A stretch of DNA of 64,000 nucleotides, from NCBI GenBank assembly GCA_937951625.1, contig CALFBP010000004.1, forward strand, positions 62,001 through 126,000, given 5' to 3'. The position numbers and the translations under genes were made by a program. This document shows, one piece after another, positions 8,226 to 17,050 of this stretch. The notes under the pieces are model-generated. The model had not been told where the DNA came from. It saw only the letters and a list, made by a program, of their open reading frames with translations, and ran no database searches. How positions within the stretch are numbered: the first letter of the stretch is position 1; each line of letters starts with the position of its first letter. This DNA comes from an uncultured Thermoguttaceae bacterium (GTDB lineage Bacteria > Planctomycetota > Planctomycetia > Pirellulales > Thermoguttaceae).

Positions 8226-9368
8226 ATGTTCCCCGGGAGCCAATCGGCTTTCACAATCTCCTTGGAACCGCGTTCCGCTTGTTCGATTAAGCCTATGGCG
8301 AACCATCGAAATATTCCACTGCGTTCCGGCGTGGCGTCACCCAGTCACGTGGGCGAGACCCGTAGATCGAACAAGAGAGCGGTCTGCCAAAGGTCAAACT
8401 CGGCCCTGAGGCTCTCCTGCCAGAACGTCTCTTGTAGGCACGCTGAACTCGTGGCGGAGGGCAACGACTTGATCGTCCGCGAATTGGGCAGCGCGAACGG
8501 AACCGACGTCAATAGCAACCGCATCCGAGGCCCCCGGGGACCGGTTCCAGATGATATTGTTCAGTTTGGCGCGGTGCCGTTTCGAGTCCTGAAACAGATA
8601 GATTCTTCGACGTGCAGCGCCGTCAGCGAGAATGTGATCGACCAGGCCTTGGCGGTGGTGCAGTTCGACCGGCTGATGAGCGACCAAGCGGTAATTCCCC
8701 ATTATCAAGCCATTGTCGATCTATACGCCCAGCGGATCTATGCCTACGAGGTGCTGGCCCGCTCCAAGGTGGTTGGACTGGAGTCACCAGCAGCGATGTT
8801 TGCGGTGGCCGAAAGTTTGAATCTCGAGTCACAGCTCAGCCAAATGATCCGTTCGAAGGCGGTGCAACAGACCTGCGCGTTGAAGCGGCCACCGCATCTG
8901 TTTCTCAACGTCCATCCCACCGAACTCCGGAGGCCCGGCCTGCTGGACTCGATCGCCGCAATTCGTGCGGCTAGCCCTCGCTCGCGATTGACCTTGGAAA
9001 TTCATGAGGAGGCGGTGGAGGACGTGGTGATGCTGAGCCAGCTTCGCGCCGCGCTCCGCGAAATGGACATCGGACTAGCCTTCGATGACTTTGGGGCGGA
9101 ACAAGGCCGCCTTCTCGAGCTGGCCGAGGTGCAGCCTGACTACCTGAAGTTCGATATCTCGCTGATCCACCTCATCCATGAAGCCCCAGCGAAGCAACGA
9201 CGCCTCGTTGCCTCGCTGGTAAGTATGGTCCGCGACATGGGCGTCGTCCCCCTGGCCGAAGGCATCGAATGCCACGAAGAGCATGAGGTGTGCCGGCAAC
9301 TAGGGTTTGCACTGGCCCAAGGCTTCTATTACGGCAGACCTGCCCCGTTTCTCCGCTTGCCCGCATAG
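8226..9368 (+). CDS. Second FHA-EAL protein with a degraded FHA domain
   Basis: Paralogue of the 5874-7058 product with the same order of domains. The EAL half keeps YEVLAR, LFLNVHP, LEIHEE, FDDFGAEQ, LKFD, LAEGIE and AQGFYYG, so the catalytic set looks complete. The FHA half keeps VSCRHAEL and LGSANGTDVN. The Gly-Arg that begins the phosphopeptide-binding loop appears lost, with CQRSNSALRL in its place. The start is uncertain: ATG 8226 gives a length like the paralogue, TTG 8178 is further upstream, and ATG 8295 is internal. A tandem duplication with later divergence of the sensor half is the simplest explanation. Confidence 0.8.
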   Translation: MFPGSQSAFTISLEPRSACSIKPMANHRNIPLRSGVASPSHVGETRRSNKRAVCQRSNSALRLSCQNVSCRHAELVAEGNDLIVRELGSANGTDVNSNRIRGPRGPVPDDIVQFGAVPFRVLKQIDSSTCSAVSENVIDQALAVVQFDRLMSDQAVIPHYQAIVDLYAQRIYAYEVLARSKVVGLESPAAMFAVAESLNLESQLSQMIRSKAVQQTCALKRPPHLFLNVHPTELRRPGLLDSIAAIRAASPRSRLTLEIHEEAVEDVVMLSQLRAALREMDIGLAFDDFGAEQGRLLELAEVQPDYLKFDISLIHLIHEAPAKQRRLVASLVSMVRDMGVVPLAEGIECHEEHEVCRQLGFALAQGFYYGRPAPFLRLPA

Positions 9369-9370
9369 TC

Positions 9371-9398
9371 TTGCATCTGTCCCCAGCGGTCGTATAAT
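9371..9398 (+). promoter_or_regulatory. Sigma-70-like promoter for the 9512 gene
   Basis: TTGCAT at 9371-9376 and a perfect TATAAT at 9393-9398 are separated by 16 nt, about 110 bp upstream of the next start codon. Confidence 0.55.
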
Positions 9399-9511
9399 GC
9401 CGCGATTGTCGGCGTGGACTGGCTTTCCGCCGCGGCCCGCTTTAAGCGGTGGAGGGTTGCCACCGACTTGCCAGGGGGCGACTGGGGAACGCAAGATGGG
9501 GAGAAGGCGCC

Positions 9512-10855
9512 ATGCCTGAACACGAACAGCTCGCGCTGCGGAAGATCGTCTGGTCCGAAATTTTCCCCTGGCTGCACCTCGTTCGCTGCTTTCGGATTGC
9601 CGTCCAATTCCGCCTGCTGGCGTGTGGGGCCTTGGGCCTGCTCCTGATGCTGACCGGCTGGTCCGTGCTGGGATTCCTTTTTTCTGGAAATGCGGCGATT
9701 TTGCCGGACGTTGAGCCGGTGCTCGCCTCTTGCCCTTGGCTTGTTGGCGCCGAGTTGATCGGGGATCGGCCGGGCGTGTTCGGTTTGAAATGGGGCGTAC
9801 CGCCCGGGGATGTAGCTCCTTTGGCGCCTTCCCCTGGCCGTTCCGAGGTGGGATCAACAGGTCGTCCAAACCCCGGCCGGGCTGCGGCCCTTGGCGAATA
9901 CCAACCTTCCCATCCTTTTTGGGGCGTTTGGGAATTGCTTAGCGCTCCTTGGCGAAATCTTTTCGACCCCCATTGGACCCCTGCCACGAGCACCGACCGC
10001 CTGGTTCGATTCGCCTATTTGTTGTTCAGCGGGCTATGGGCAGCGGCGGTGTGGGCTTTGTTCGGAGGCATCATCACCCGGGCAGCGGCCATCGAGCTAG
10101 CGACTTACAATCGGGCGAAGACCGTCGGTTCTATCCGCTTTGTCGTCTCCCGCTGGCAAGCTTACCTTGCCGCCCCCTTCTTCCCGATCTTGGGTGTGCT
10201 CTTGATCGGTTTGCCGGTCGCCCTCGTGGGCATTTTGCTCCGCACGGAGATCACCGGTTGGATGGCCGCGATCGTTTGGCCGCTGTTGATGATCCTCGGT
10301 TGGCTCATGGCCCTTTTGCTTTTAGGGCTGCTTTTCGGTTGGCCCCTGATGTGGGCCAACATCAGCGTTGAGGGGATCGATAGCTTCGACGCCGTAGGCC
10401 GGGCCTACAACTATGTGTTTCAACGCCCCCTCCACTACCTCTTCTATGTCGTTGTGGCTTCGGTTCTGGGCGCGTTGGGCTGGCTGTTGGTGTGGAACGT
10501 CGTTGCTGCCATCGTTGCCCTGACGTACGGGGCCGCGGGTTGGGGCGCCGGTCCCGTGCGCATGGACGCGATCGTGGGCCGCGCGTCCGAACTCGGAACC
10601 TTGGGATCCTTTGCTGCCGGATTGATCGCGTTCTGGGTTCAGGCATTGAAGCTCTTGGGCGCAGGCTTCCTATTCAGCTATTTCTGGACGGCAAGCACCG
10701 CAATTTACTATCTCCTCCGGCACGACGCCGACGCCACCGAAATGGATGAAGTTTGTCCCGAGGAAGAGTCCGCTCCTCGGCCTCGGTCCCCTGAAACCAA
10801 AGGTTCGGCCACCGCGGCTGGCCAGTCCCGTCTGCCGGAAAGCCAAGCAGAGTGA
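9512..10855 (+). CDS. Multi-pass membrane protein, unknown function
   Basis: About 447 residues with several strongly hydrophobic segments: near residues 30-60 (LLACGALGLLLMLTGWSVLGF), 170-200 (FAYLLFSGLWAAAVWALFGG), 220-300 (FFPILGVLLIGLPVALVGILL and VWPLLMILGWLMALLLLGLLF) and 320-400. The C-terminal tail is polar and acidic. No catalytic motif is visible. The ATG at 9512 is chosen because GGGGAG lies just upstream; an upstream in-frame start at 9449 is weaker. It has its own promoter and no close neighbour on its strand. I do not recognise a named family; this looks like a lineage-specific conserved membrane protein. Confidence 0.75.
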   Translation: MPEHEQLALRKIVWSEIFPWLHLVRCFRIAVQFRLLACGALGLLLMLTGWSVLGFLFSGNAAILPDVEPVLASCPWLVGAELIGDRPGVFGLKWGVPPGDVAPLAPSPGRSEVGSTGRPNPGRAAALGEYQPSHPFWGVWELLSAPWRNLFDPHWTPATSTDRLVRFAYLLFSGLWAAAVWALFGGIITRAAAIELATYNRAKTVGSIRFVVSRWQAYLAAPFFPILGVLLIGLPVALVGILLRTEITGWMAAIVWPLLMILGWLMALLLLGLLFGWPLMWANISVEGIDSFDAVGRAYNYVFQRPLHYLFYVVVASVLGALGWLLVWNVVAAIVALTYGAAGWGAGPVRMDAIVGRASELGTLGSFAAGLIAFWVQALKLLGAGFLFSYFWTASTAIYYLLRHDADATEMDEVCPEEESAPRPRSPETKGSATAAGQSRLPESQAE

Positions 10856-11010
10856 GCCCCATTTTCCGGTTTCCGCCGTGGCCCGCCCAGCGGTTGGATG
10901 AACCAGGATTCGCTCCCAGGAGAAATTACGTCGGGCGGCTATCCCAACTTTAAAAACTACGGCTTCTGCACGAGCGACACGTCTTCAAAGACGCTGACTT
11001 GGATAGGCAT

Positions 11011-12042
11011 CTACCGCCTGCTCCATTCCAAGATAATTTGCTTGGGCTGTTCGATGGGCTGGGGACGGGTAGCCTGAGTACGCAACGGTTGAGATTCCGC
11101 AGCCCAGGCGGCCAACGCGGCCGCGCCTGGCTCAGGCGACACCTGCCCGGGTCGCTGGATCGGATAAAGTTGTCCGGCTGTCTTTGTTTGCCGATTTGTG
11201 TCGACCACGCGCCAGATGAGATTAGGCTCGGGCCGCGGCAAACGCTGGCTGGCCGCCAACACCGAGGGCGTGTGGCCAGCCTCCGGTGTTGCATTGGATG
11301 GGGAAATGGCGGGGCAACCTCGGGCCACCCATGCCACCCATGTCGTTTGCAACGTGCCCAAATCCTGAATGCCGTAATGCCGCTCGATGGCCGCGGCCCA
11401 GTGGCCGGTCTTCATCCCGTCTTCCAGCATCGCCACGTAGCGGCGGCGACCGCCTTGTTGGATCAAGAAGTCGGCCAGCGAATGGGCCTGGGCGTACAGC
11501 GGCATGACGTCAGGCGGATACTCCGTCATGGCGAACATCTGGTTGAAGGCGATACCCCGTCCGGTCTGAAGGAATTGGACGAGCATCTTCCGATGCTTTG
11601 CCCGTTCCGATTCGTGCTCGACGTTGGTTGCCCCCCCCTCGTCCGCCCAGCGGGGCAAGGGCGCGCGAAAGTGGCTCGCGAAGATCATGTGGGTAATTTC
11701 GTGGGGCAACACGGAATCGATCACCCGCTCTACCGATCCTTGGATGTTCATCCGCCACCCATAGACCTCGCCGCGGTCGAACATAAACGTCGTGGCCCCG
11801 CCGGCCCCCAATTGCGGCCCAACGTGCACGGTCACCACGCACGGTTGGGACCAGTTCGGCATGGCCTCGCCCGTCCACTCGATGGCCAAGTCGTGGCGAA
11901 GCTTTTCGGCCGTCTTGGCAAATACCTCGGCCAAACGCGGATCGGCCGTCTGGACGACGAAGTTCGGGGTCCGATAACTGGCCCCCAGCAATACGACGAG
12001 CAAGGCCGCCCCAACGGCGGCGCGAATGATGCGAGCGTCCAT
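11011..12042 (-). CDS. Membrane-anchored HExxH metallopeptidase-like protein
   Basis: 343 residues. An N-terminal hydrophobic anchor or signal is at about 7-22 (AAVGAALLVVLLGA). The body has the zinc motif HEITH inside VLPHEITHMIFASHF, followed by PLPRWADEGGATNVEHE. The second Glu-containing helix is typical of gluzincin-type 'peptidase MA-like' proteins. The C-terminal third is Pro/Gln-rich and has no recognisable domain. The ATG at 12042 has AGAGGAAG 9 nt upstream. It faces away from the zinc-ribbon gene at 12499 and converges on the 9512 gene with a 155-bp gap. Substrate unknown; it probably acts outside the cytoplasmic membrane. Confidence 0.75.
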   Translation of the reverse strand: MDARIIRAAVGAALLVVLLGASYRTPNFVVQTADPRLAEVFAKTAEKLRHDLAIEWTGEAMPNWSQPCVVTVHVGPQLGAGGATTFMFDRGEVYGWRMNIQGSVERVIDSVLPHEITHMIFASHFRAPLPRWADEGGATNVEHESERAKHRKMLVQFLQTGRGIAFNQMFAMTEYPPDVMPLYAQAHSLADFLIQQGGRRRYVAMLEDGMKTGHWAAAIERHYGIQDLGTLQTTWVAWVARGCPAISPSNATPEAGHTPSVLAASQRLPRPEPNLIWRVVDTNRQTKTAGQLYPIQRPGQVSPEPGAAALAAWAAESQPLRTQATRPQPIEQPKQIILEWSRR

Positions 12043-12498
12043 GCTCGTGAACTTCCTCTTGAGCGTTTCGGATGGGCCGCTTCCCTGCGGTCAGCGAGAT
12101 TGCAACGCCTGCGAAGTCTAACCGACCGGGCGAAAACTACAAAGGCCGATTCTTGAAGTTTTCAAATTTTCAGGCCGCCCTCGGTTGCCTATCAGCTTTT
12201 GAGTGCCTATCAACTTTCTAAAGGATGCCGTAACAATTTTTCCGACGCTCCTGATGGGGGATTTGCTGAGGGATGCATGGGGGCCGAAAGGCTTCTCCCA
12301 GCGGTCCACCCCCCAGTTTTCACTATCTTTCAAAGTTCAAGCCGAACAGGCCTTCAGGCGAATACGCGCGATGGACGAGCGACTCGGGAGTGGCGTGGTG
12401 TGTCAAACGGCGAGACTTGTTGTCCTCCCGGGATCACGGCAATTATAATGCCCCCCGCTGCTGTAATCCCTGCGGCGCAAGGCGATAGGAGCGATATC
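12043..12498. other. Divergent spacer, 456 bp
   Basis: Contains a TTGTCC-18-TATAAT promoter candidate for the rightward gene (12420-12449) and two related words, CTATCAGC and CTATCAAC, near 12189-12211. No gene seen. Confidence 0.5.
12420..12449 (+). promoter_or_regulatory. Sigma-70-like promoter for the 12499 gene
   Basis: TTGTCC at 12420-12425 and TATAAT at 12444-12449 with an 18-nt spacer, about 50 bp before the start codon. Confidence 0.5.
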
Positions 12499-13230
12499 AT
12501 GCGATGTCCTCAGTGCGACGCCGAAATCAGCGATCAGTTCCTGTACTGTCCGAAATGTGGAGAGCGGCTTCGCGGCTTGGGGGCCGAATCGTTCGCTGAA
12601 CTGCGGGAAAATGCCTCGCAAGTGCCAGAGGCGAAAACTTCCGCGGGCCTCTCGCGGGCTGCTGCATCGCGCGAAGACGCTGCAAGGCGATCGACTAGCG
12701 GTGGTCTAACGCAGGCGCCGGCGTCCGCTGCCGCCGTGAAGAGTAGCGACGCGGTCACGCTTTGGGAAGGCCGCTTTTCTCTCCGCGGCATGATCGATGC
12801 CATCGCTGTGAGCGGGCTGGCAAGCGTTGCGGTCGTGGCGGTCGCCATTTGGCGCGGCTGGGGGCTCATGGGGTGGGTGCTCCTGGGCTGTTGTCTGATC
12901 GGACTTTGGCTCTGGCTTTTTCTCCTCTACTTGTGTAGGCGGCTCCGCCACTACTACCGTCTCACACCCGAGACCTTTTTCCACCAGCGGGGACTCCTGA
13001 TCAAGTCCACGAGTCCCATCGAAATCATCCGCATTGACGACATCGCCTTGCACCAAACGATTCTCCAACGATTGTTGAATGTTGGCACGATCCGCATCCT
13101 ATCCAACGACACCACGGATCCGGTCTTGGTGCTCAAGGGGATTCCTGACGTCCAGAAGGCGTTTGCCGTGATTGATCAGGCCCGACGGGCCGAACGCCGT
13201 CGCCGCGCATTGCGGGTGGATTCGGTGTGA
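12499..13230 (+). CDS. Zinc-ribbon and bacterial PH-like (DUF304-type) membrane protein
   Basis: 243 residues. An N-terminal zinc ribbon with two CxxC pairs (CPQCDAEISDQFLYCPKCGERL) is followed by a low-complexity linker of about 60 residues. Two adjacent transmembrane segments come next (about 100-150: AIAVSGLASVAVVAVAIW and MGWVLLGCCLIGLWLWLFLLY). The C-terminal module is of the YdbT/DUF304 PH-like kind, with YYRLTPETFFHQRGLL and PIEIIRIDDIALHQTILQRLLNVGTI. The ATG at 12499 has AGGAG at a good spacing. The role is unknown; related PH-like proteins are membrane-associated. Confidence 0.82.
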   Translation: MRCPQCDAEISDQFLYCPKCGERLRGLGAESFAELRENASQVPEAKTSAGLSRAAASREDAARRSTSGGLTQAPASAAAVKSSDAVTLWEGRFSLRGMIDAIAVSGLASVAVVAVAIWRGWGLMGWVLLGCCLIGLWLWLFLLYLCRRLRHYYRLTPETFFHQRGLLIKSTSPIEIIRIDDIALHQTILQRLLNVGTIRILSNDTTDPVLVLKGIPDVQKAFAVIDQARRAERRRRALRVDSV

Positions 13231-13351
13231 GCACGGCAGGGTTCAATCCTTTTCGTTGGTCGGGGCAAGCGAAGACGCGGCCGGGATCCGGCTGCAAAAG
13301 GAACCGCTGGATGTCGGCCCTACTTGCGAGAGCCGCTTGAGCAAGGATAGC

Positions 13352-15106
13352 ATGAATTGCATGTTTGGCGGTGCACAAGCCTTATCCCACCCGCTCTCGG
13401 AACGCGTTCAGCGATTCGGTCCCGTGGTGGTGGCCGTGGCGGCCACCTTGGCGGTCATTGGCACGCTAGCGCCGGAAATCGGCGGGCCGGGCATGACTTG
13501 CGACGAGCCGTACCACGTAGCGTATGGCAAGCGGTTGGTCCGCGCGTTGCGTCTTCAGGGTGTTTCGTTTTTCCACCCGGCGAACATCCGTAAAAACTTC
13601 GATTGGCGGCCCGACGGACCTCCCGTTCACCCTCCGTTGGGCAACTGGCTTTTGGGGTGGACCCATCACATTTTCGATCCCGCACCCAACGACTTGAACA
13701 CGCTGTCGATCGTGGCCGCGCGGTTCGCCCCGGCTATGGCGTTTGGGCTGTTGGTGTTTTTGGTGGGCGGGTTTGCGGGTCGCATGGAGGGCCCGATTGC
13801 CGGGCTTGTTGCTTCGGCGGCAGTATTTCTGACTCCCCGTTTGTTTGGCCATGCACACTTGGCAGCGTTGGACACCTTGACCACCTTGTTCTTCGTGGCC
13901 TCGGTCATTGCCGTGGTGGAGGCTGTGAGGCGCGGGGGCGGACTGGGGTGGTTCGCGTTGGCGGGTGTGGTTTGGGGGTTGGCCATGCTGACCCGACTTC
14001 ATGGCCTCTTGCTCCTCCCGCCCGTTGCCCTATGGCTCGTGTGGTACCAGCGGTGGCGCGGCCTCCTCGCGTTCGCCGTGTGGCTTGTGGCCGGGGGCGT
14101 CACCTTGTTTGCAGGCTGGCCTTGGTTATGGTTGGATCCGATTGGTCACGGGCTGCAATTCTTGGGGACAGCAACCAATCGGATGCCGCTTCGGGTCTTT
14201 TACATGGGCCAAGCCTGGTCAGATTACCAAGTGCCGCGGCATTACGCCCTGGTCATGTTCGCCGCCACGATGCCCCTGGGCTTTTTGGTGTTGGGATGTC
14301 TGGGCCTTTGGCCACGTCGGCGTCCATCGCTCGCACCCCCTGGGACGTTTCTAATCGCGGGAAGTGTCGCATTCCTGTTGGCAGTTTTTTCTTGGCCACA
14401 AACGCCGGTGTACGACGGGGTGCGATTATTTCTAATGGCATTTCCCCTTTGGGCGGTATTCGTCGGCATGGGGGCGAAATGGCTCATCGAACACCCCCTC
14501 TGGTCGGATTGGAACTTGAAGCTCCGTTTGGCGGTAACGGGCACCTTTGTTGCCGCACAAGGTATCGGCCTCATCCTGTACCACCCTTGTTACCTAAGTT
14601 ATTACGGTCTGATAGTGGGTGGTCTACCGGGGGCCTTCCGGCTCGGTTTCGAAGTGAACTACTGGGGCGATGCCGTCAGGGAGGCCCTCCTCCGACAGCT
14701 TAGCGAAAAGGCCGCTGGTTCAGCGGTCATTTTTGGACCTAATATGGCACCATTCCAGGCCCCAATGGTGGGCCTTTGTTCGCCCACGTTGACCCGACGA
14801 CGTGTGGAAGTCGTCGGTTGGGAAGGGGGGCGCAATGCGGCAGAAAGGCGGAGCAAGTTCGGGATTTTTTACCATCGTCGGGCGGATCTGGAGAGCATCC
14901 CCAAGGAGTTTTTGGAGGGCAAAGTGCTCGCCGAGGATCGAGTGCTCGGCGTGTGGACGGCTCGTATTGTGGAGCTTCCTTCCCCGATAGAAGGGGAATC
15001 CTTGCAGTCATCGGTCCGACCACCCCAAGGGAACTTAGGCCCTCTGGAGCCGCCGCCTCATACACCTGCCTCCCCTTCGACGGATCGCTTGCCGGGATTA
15101 GAATAG
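13352..15106 (+). CDS. ArnT/PMT-like polytopic glycosyltransferase-family protein
   Basis: About 584 residues with roughly ten transmembrane segments. The first extracytoplasmic loop is acidic, with MTCDEPYHVAYGKRLV, matching the Asp-Glu region that GT-C fold glycosyltransferases place after helix 1. HPPLGNWLLGW and AARFAPAMAFGLLVFLV follow. The C-terminal soluble part is short and Pro-rich. The ATG at 13352 has AAGGATAG upstream and avoids overlap with the previous gene, which ends at 13230. The family is thought to transfer sugars or aminosugars from polyprenyl-phosphate donors on the outer face. The acceptor cannot be inferred. GT-C membership is based on topology and the DE motif only. 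Confidence 0.75.
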   Translation: MNCMFGGAQALSHPLSERVQRFGPVVVAVAATLAVIGTLAPEIGGPGMTCDEPYHVAYGKRLVRALRLQGVSFFHPANIRKNFDWRPDGPPVHPPLGNWLLGWTHHIFDPAPNDLNTLSIVAARFAPAMAFGLLVFLVGGFAGRMEGPIAGLVASAAVFLTPRLFGHAHLAALDTLTTLFFVASVIAVVEAVRRGGGLGWFALAGVVWGLAMLTRLHGLLLLPPVALWLVWYQRWRGLLAFAVWLVAGGVTLFAGWPWLWLDPIGHGLQFLGTATNRMPLRVFYMGQAWSDYQVPRHYALVMFAATMPLGFLVLGCLGLWPRRRPSLAPPGTFLIAGSVAFLLAVFSWPQTPVYDGVRLFLMAFPLWAVFVGMGAKWLIEHPLWSDWNLKLRLAVTGTFVAAQGIGLILYHPCYLSYYGLIVGGLPGAFRLGFEVNYWGDAVREALLRQLSEKAAGSAVIFGPNMAPFQAPMVGLCSPTLTRRRVEVVGWEGGRNAAERRSKFGIFYHRRADLESIPKEFLEGKVLAEDRVLGVWTARIVELPSPIEGESLQSSVRPPQGNLGPLEPPPHTPASPSTDRLPGLE

Positions 15107-15225
15107 GTTGATTGTACCCCGGTCGAGAGAATGATTCCTTTCCGGCCAACCTTTGGCCTGCGACCGAAAACTTGTCGCAGGCATCTTTTTCGCTCCCGAA
15201 GGTTCCCACGAGAAGAAGCGATCGA

Positions 15226-15765
15226 ATGAGCGACCTCACCCATTTCGATGAACAGGGGGCGAGCCGGATGGTGGACGTGGGGGATAAAGAGGTCACCGTC
15301 CGTCGAGCGAGGGCCTCGGGACGGATTCGCATGCAGGCGGAAACGTTGCGCATGGTGCTCGAGCGTCGGGCGGCCAAAGGCGACGTGTTCGAGGTCGCGC
15401 GCCTCGCCGGGATTCTGGCCGCCAAAAAAACCGCTGAACTGATTCCCCTCTGTCATAGCTTGCCTCTGGACAGTGTTTCCGTATCTTTCCGTAACGAGGG
15501 TTGCGATGCGATTCGCATCGAGGCTGAGGCCCATGCCTCGGCCCGCACCGGCGTGGAAATGGAGGCCTTGCTCGCAGTGGCCACGGCGGCCTTGACCATT
15601 TACGACATGTGCAAGGCCGTGGACCGCGGCATGGTCATCGAAAACATTTGTTTGGAGGAGAAATCGGGGGGAAAAAGTGGGTATTATTTGAGGCCGGTGG
15701 ATTCGCGCCACCACCTTGAGTCGAGCCCACAGACAACACGGAACAACCAACCAGAATTGGCTTGA
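15226..15765 (+). CDS. moaC: Cyclic pyranopterin monophosphate synthase MoaC
   Basis: Molybdenum cofactor biosynthesis enzyme that converts the MoaA product into cyclic pyranopterin monophosphate. Family motifs are in order: [20 protein letters not shown] near the N-terminus, [15 protein letters not shown] in the middle, and [25 protein letters not shown] with the catalytic Lys/Asp near the end. The length of 179 residues is slightly long because of a non-conserved C-terminal extension after the usual end. The ATG at 15226 follows AGAAGAAG. No other moa genes are in the window, so this is an isolated copy. Confidence 0.95.
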   Translation: MSDLTHFDEQGASRMVDVGDKEVTVRRARASGRIRMQAETLRMVLERRAAKGDVFEVARLAGILAAKKTAELIPLCHSLPLDSVSVSFRNEGCDAIRIEAEAHASARTGVEMEALLAVATAALTIYDMCKAVDRGMVIENICLEEKSGGKSGYYLRPVDSRHHLESSPQTTRNNQPELA

Positions 15766-15942
15766 GTGTAAAATTGACGGCTTTCTAGAATCGTTTAGAA
15801 CGAGGGCGGATCATTCTTACTTCAAACTTGACATTTTGGTGAATCCACCGCTGCTTGAAAACAGATTCCCAGCTTTCGAGCGTTGGGAACGGTTTATGTC
15901 AACATGCCAAAGCGCCATCGAGGCCGCAGCAGGAAGGAAAAT

Positions 15943-16947
15943 ATGAGCGAGGCGACGAGCATTTGTCCCACAACGCCCCAACGGCTCCGCGAGCTGTACT
16001 TGCCGATCCGCGATGAGATCGAAGAGGTCGAGGCCATTCTCCGGGAAGAACTTCGAAGCGATCATCCCTTCGTTGACCGGCTCGTGCAGCATGGATTCCG
16101 GCTGGGTGGGAAACGCTTACGGCCGGCCTTGCTTCTGCTTTCCGGGAAGGCCTGCGGCAAGGTTACGCGCGAGCACATCGTGTTGGCGGCGGTAATGGAG
16201 ATGATCCATACCGCCTCGCTGATCCACGACGACGTCCTCGACGACGCGATCCTTCGGCGGCATCTGCGCACGGTCAATGCTCAATGGGACAATGAAGCCA
16301 GCGTGCTGTTGGGCGACTACTTGTTCGCCCGATCCATGTGCCTCGCCAGCGCGTTGGAGAGCAAATATGCTTCGCGGGCGATCAGCGAGGCGACCGGCCG
16401 GATGTGCGAAGGGGAGCTCCGTCAAGTCGGAAGCCGAGGAAACTTCCAACTCTCCGAGAGCGAGTACCTCGAGATCATCGCGGGCAAGACCGCGGCCATA
16501 TATGCCTGTTGCTGCCGCTTAGGCGCGTACCACGCGGGGGCCGAACCCGAGGTCCGCGAATCCTTCGGACGCTTTGGCGACGCTTTCGGGATCGCTTTTC
16601 AAATCATCGACGACGTGCTCGACCTGCAAGGCAGCGAGGCCGTGGCCGGCAAATCGTTAGGCACCGATCTGAACAAACAAAAACCCACCTTGCCCATTAT
16701 CCGGTTGTTGAGCCAGCTCGACCGTCAACAACGGGCCGAGGTGGAGAGCATCCTTCGCTGCGGCGACGACCACCGCGCTGAAGCCTTGCGACCGTGGCTC
16801 CAACGCTACGACGCTATCTCCTACGCGCGACAGATCGCGATGCGTTACGTCCGCCGCGCTCAACAGGAACTAGATGCCGTCCCCTGTACTCCCGAACGCG
16901 AGAACCTTAGACACTTGGCCGACTTTGTCATCCTTCGGGATCAATAA
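15943..16947 (+). CDS. Long-chain trans-polyprenyl diphosphate synthase
   Basis: Head-to-tail prenyltransferase that extends allylic diphosphates with isopentenyl diphosphate to build the quinone or carrier lipid chain. The first Asp-rich motif is HDDVLDD (about residues 95-101), preceded by GGKRLRPALLLLSGKA. The second is IIDDVLDLQG (about 225-234), followed by KPTLPIIRLL. The length of 334 residues suits the IspB/HepT type. ATG 15943 has AGGAAGG upstream; an upstream start at 15883 lacks this. Product chain length cannot be assigned by eye. Confidence 0.92.
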   Translation: MSEATSICPTTPQRLRELYLPIRDEIEEVEAILREELRSDHPFVDRLVQHGFRLGGKRLRPALLLLSGKACGKVTREHIVLAAVMEMIHTASLIHDDVLDDAILRRHLRTVNAQWDNEASVLLGDYLFARSMCLASALESKYASRAISEATGRMCEGELRQVGSRGNFQLSESEYLEIIAGKTAAIYACCCRLGAYHAGAEPEVRESFGRFGDAFGIAFQIIDDVLDLQGSEAVAGKSLGTDLNKQKPTLPIIRLLSQLDRQQRAEVESILRCGDDHRAEALRPWLQRYDAISYARQIAMRYVRRAQQELDAVPCTPERENLRHLADFVILRDQ

Positions 16948-17050
16948 AAAGCAGTATCACTGGCAGGTGACTGGAGGACGGAACAACAGCACACGGGGCA
17001 GGTACCCCAAGGTTTCCTTGAGAAGTCCAAGAAGCACGAGGAGTTGTGTC

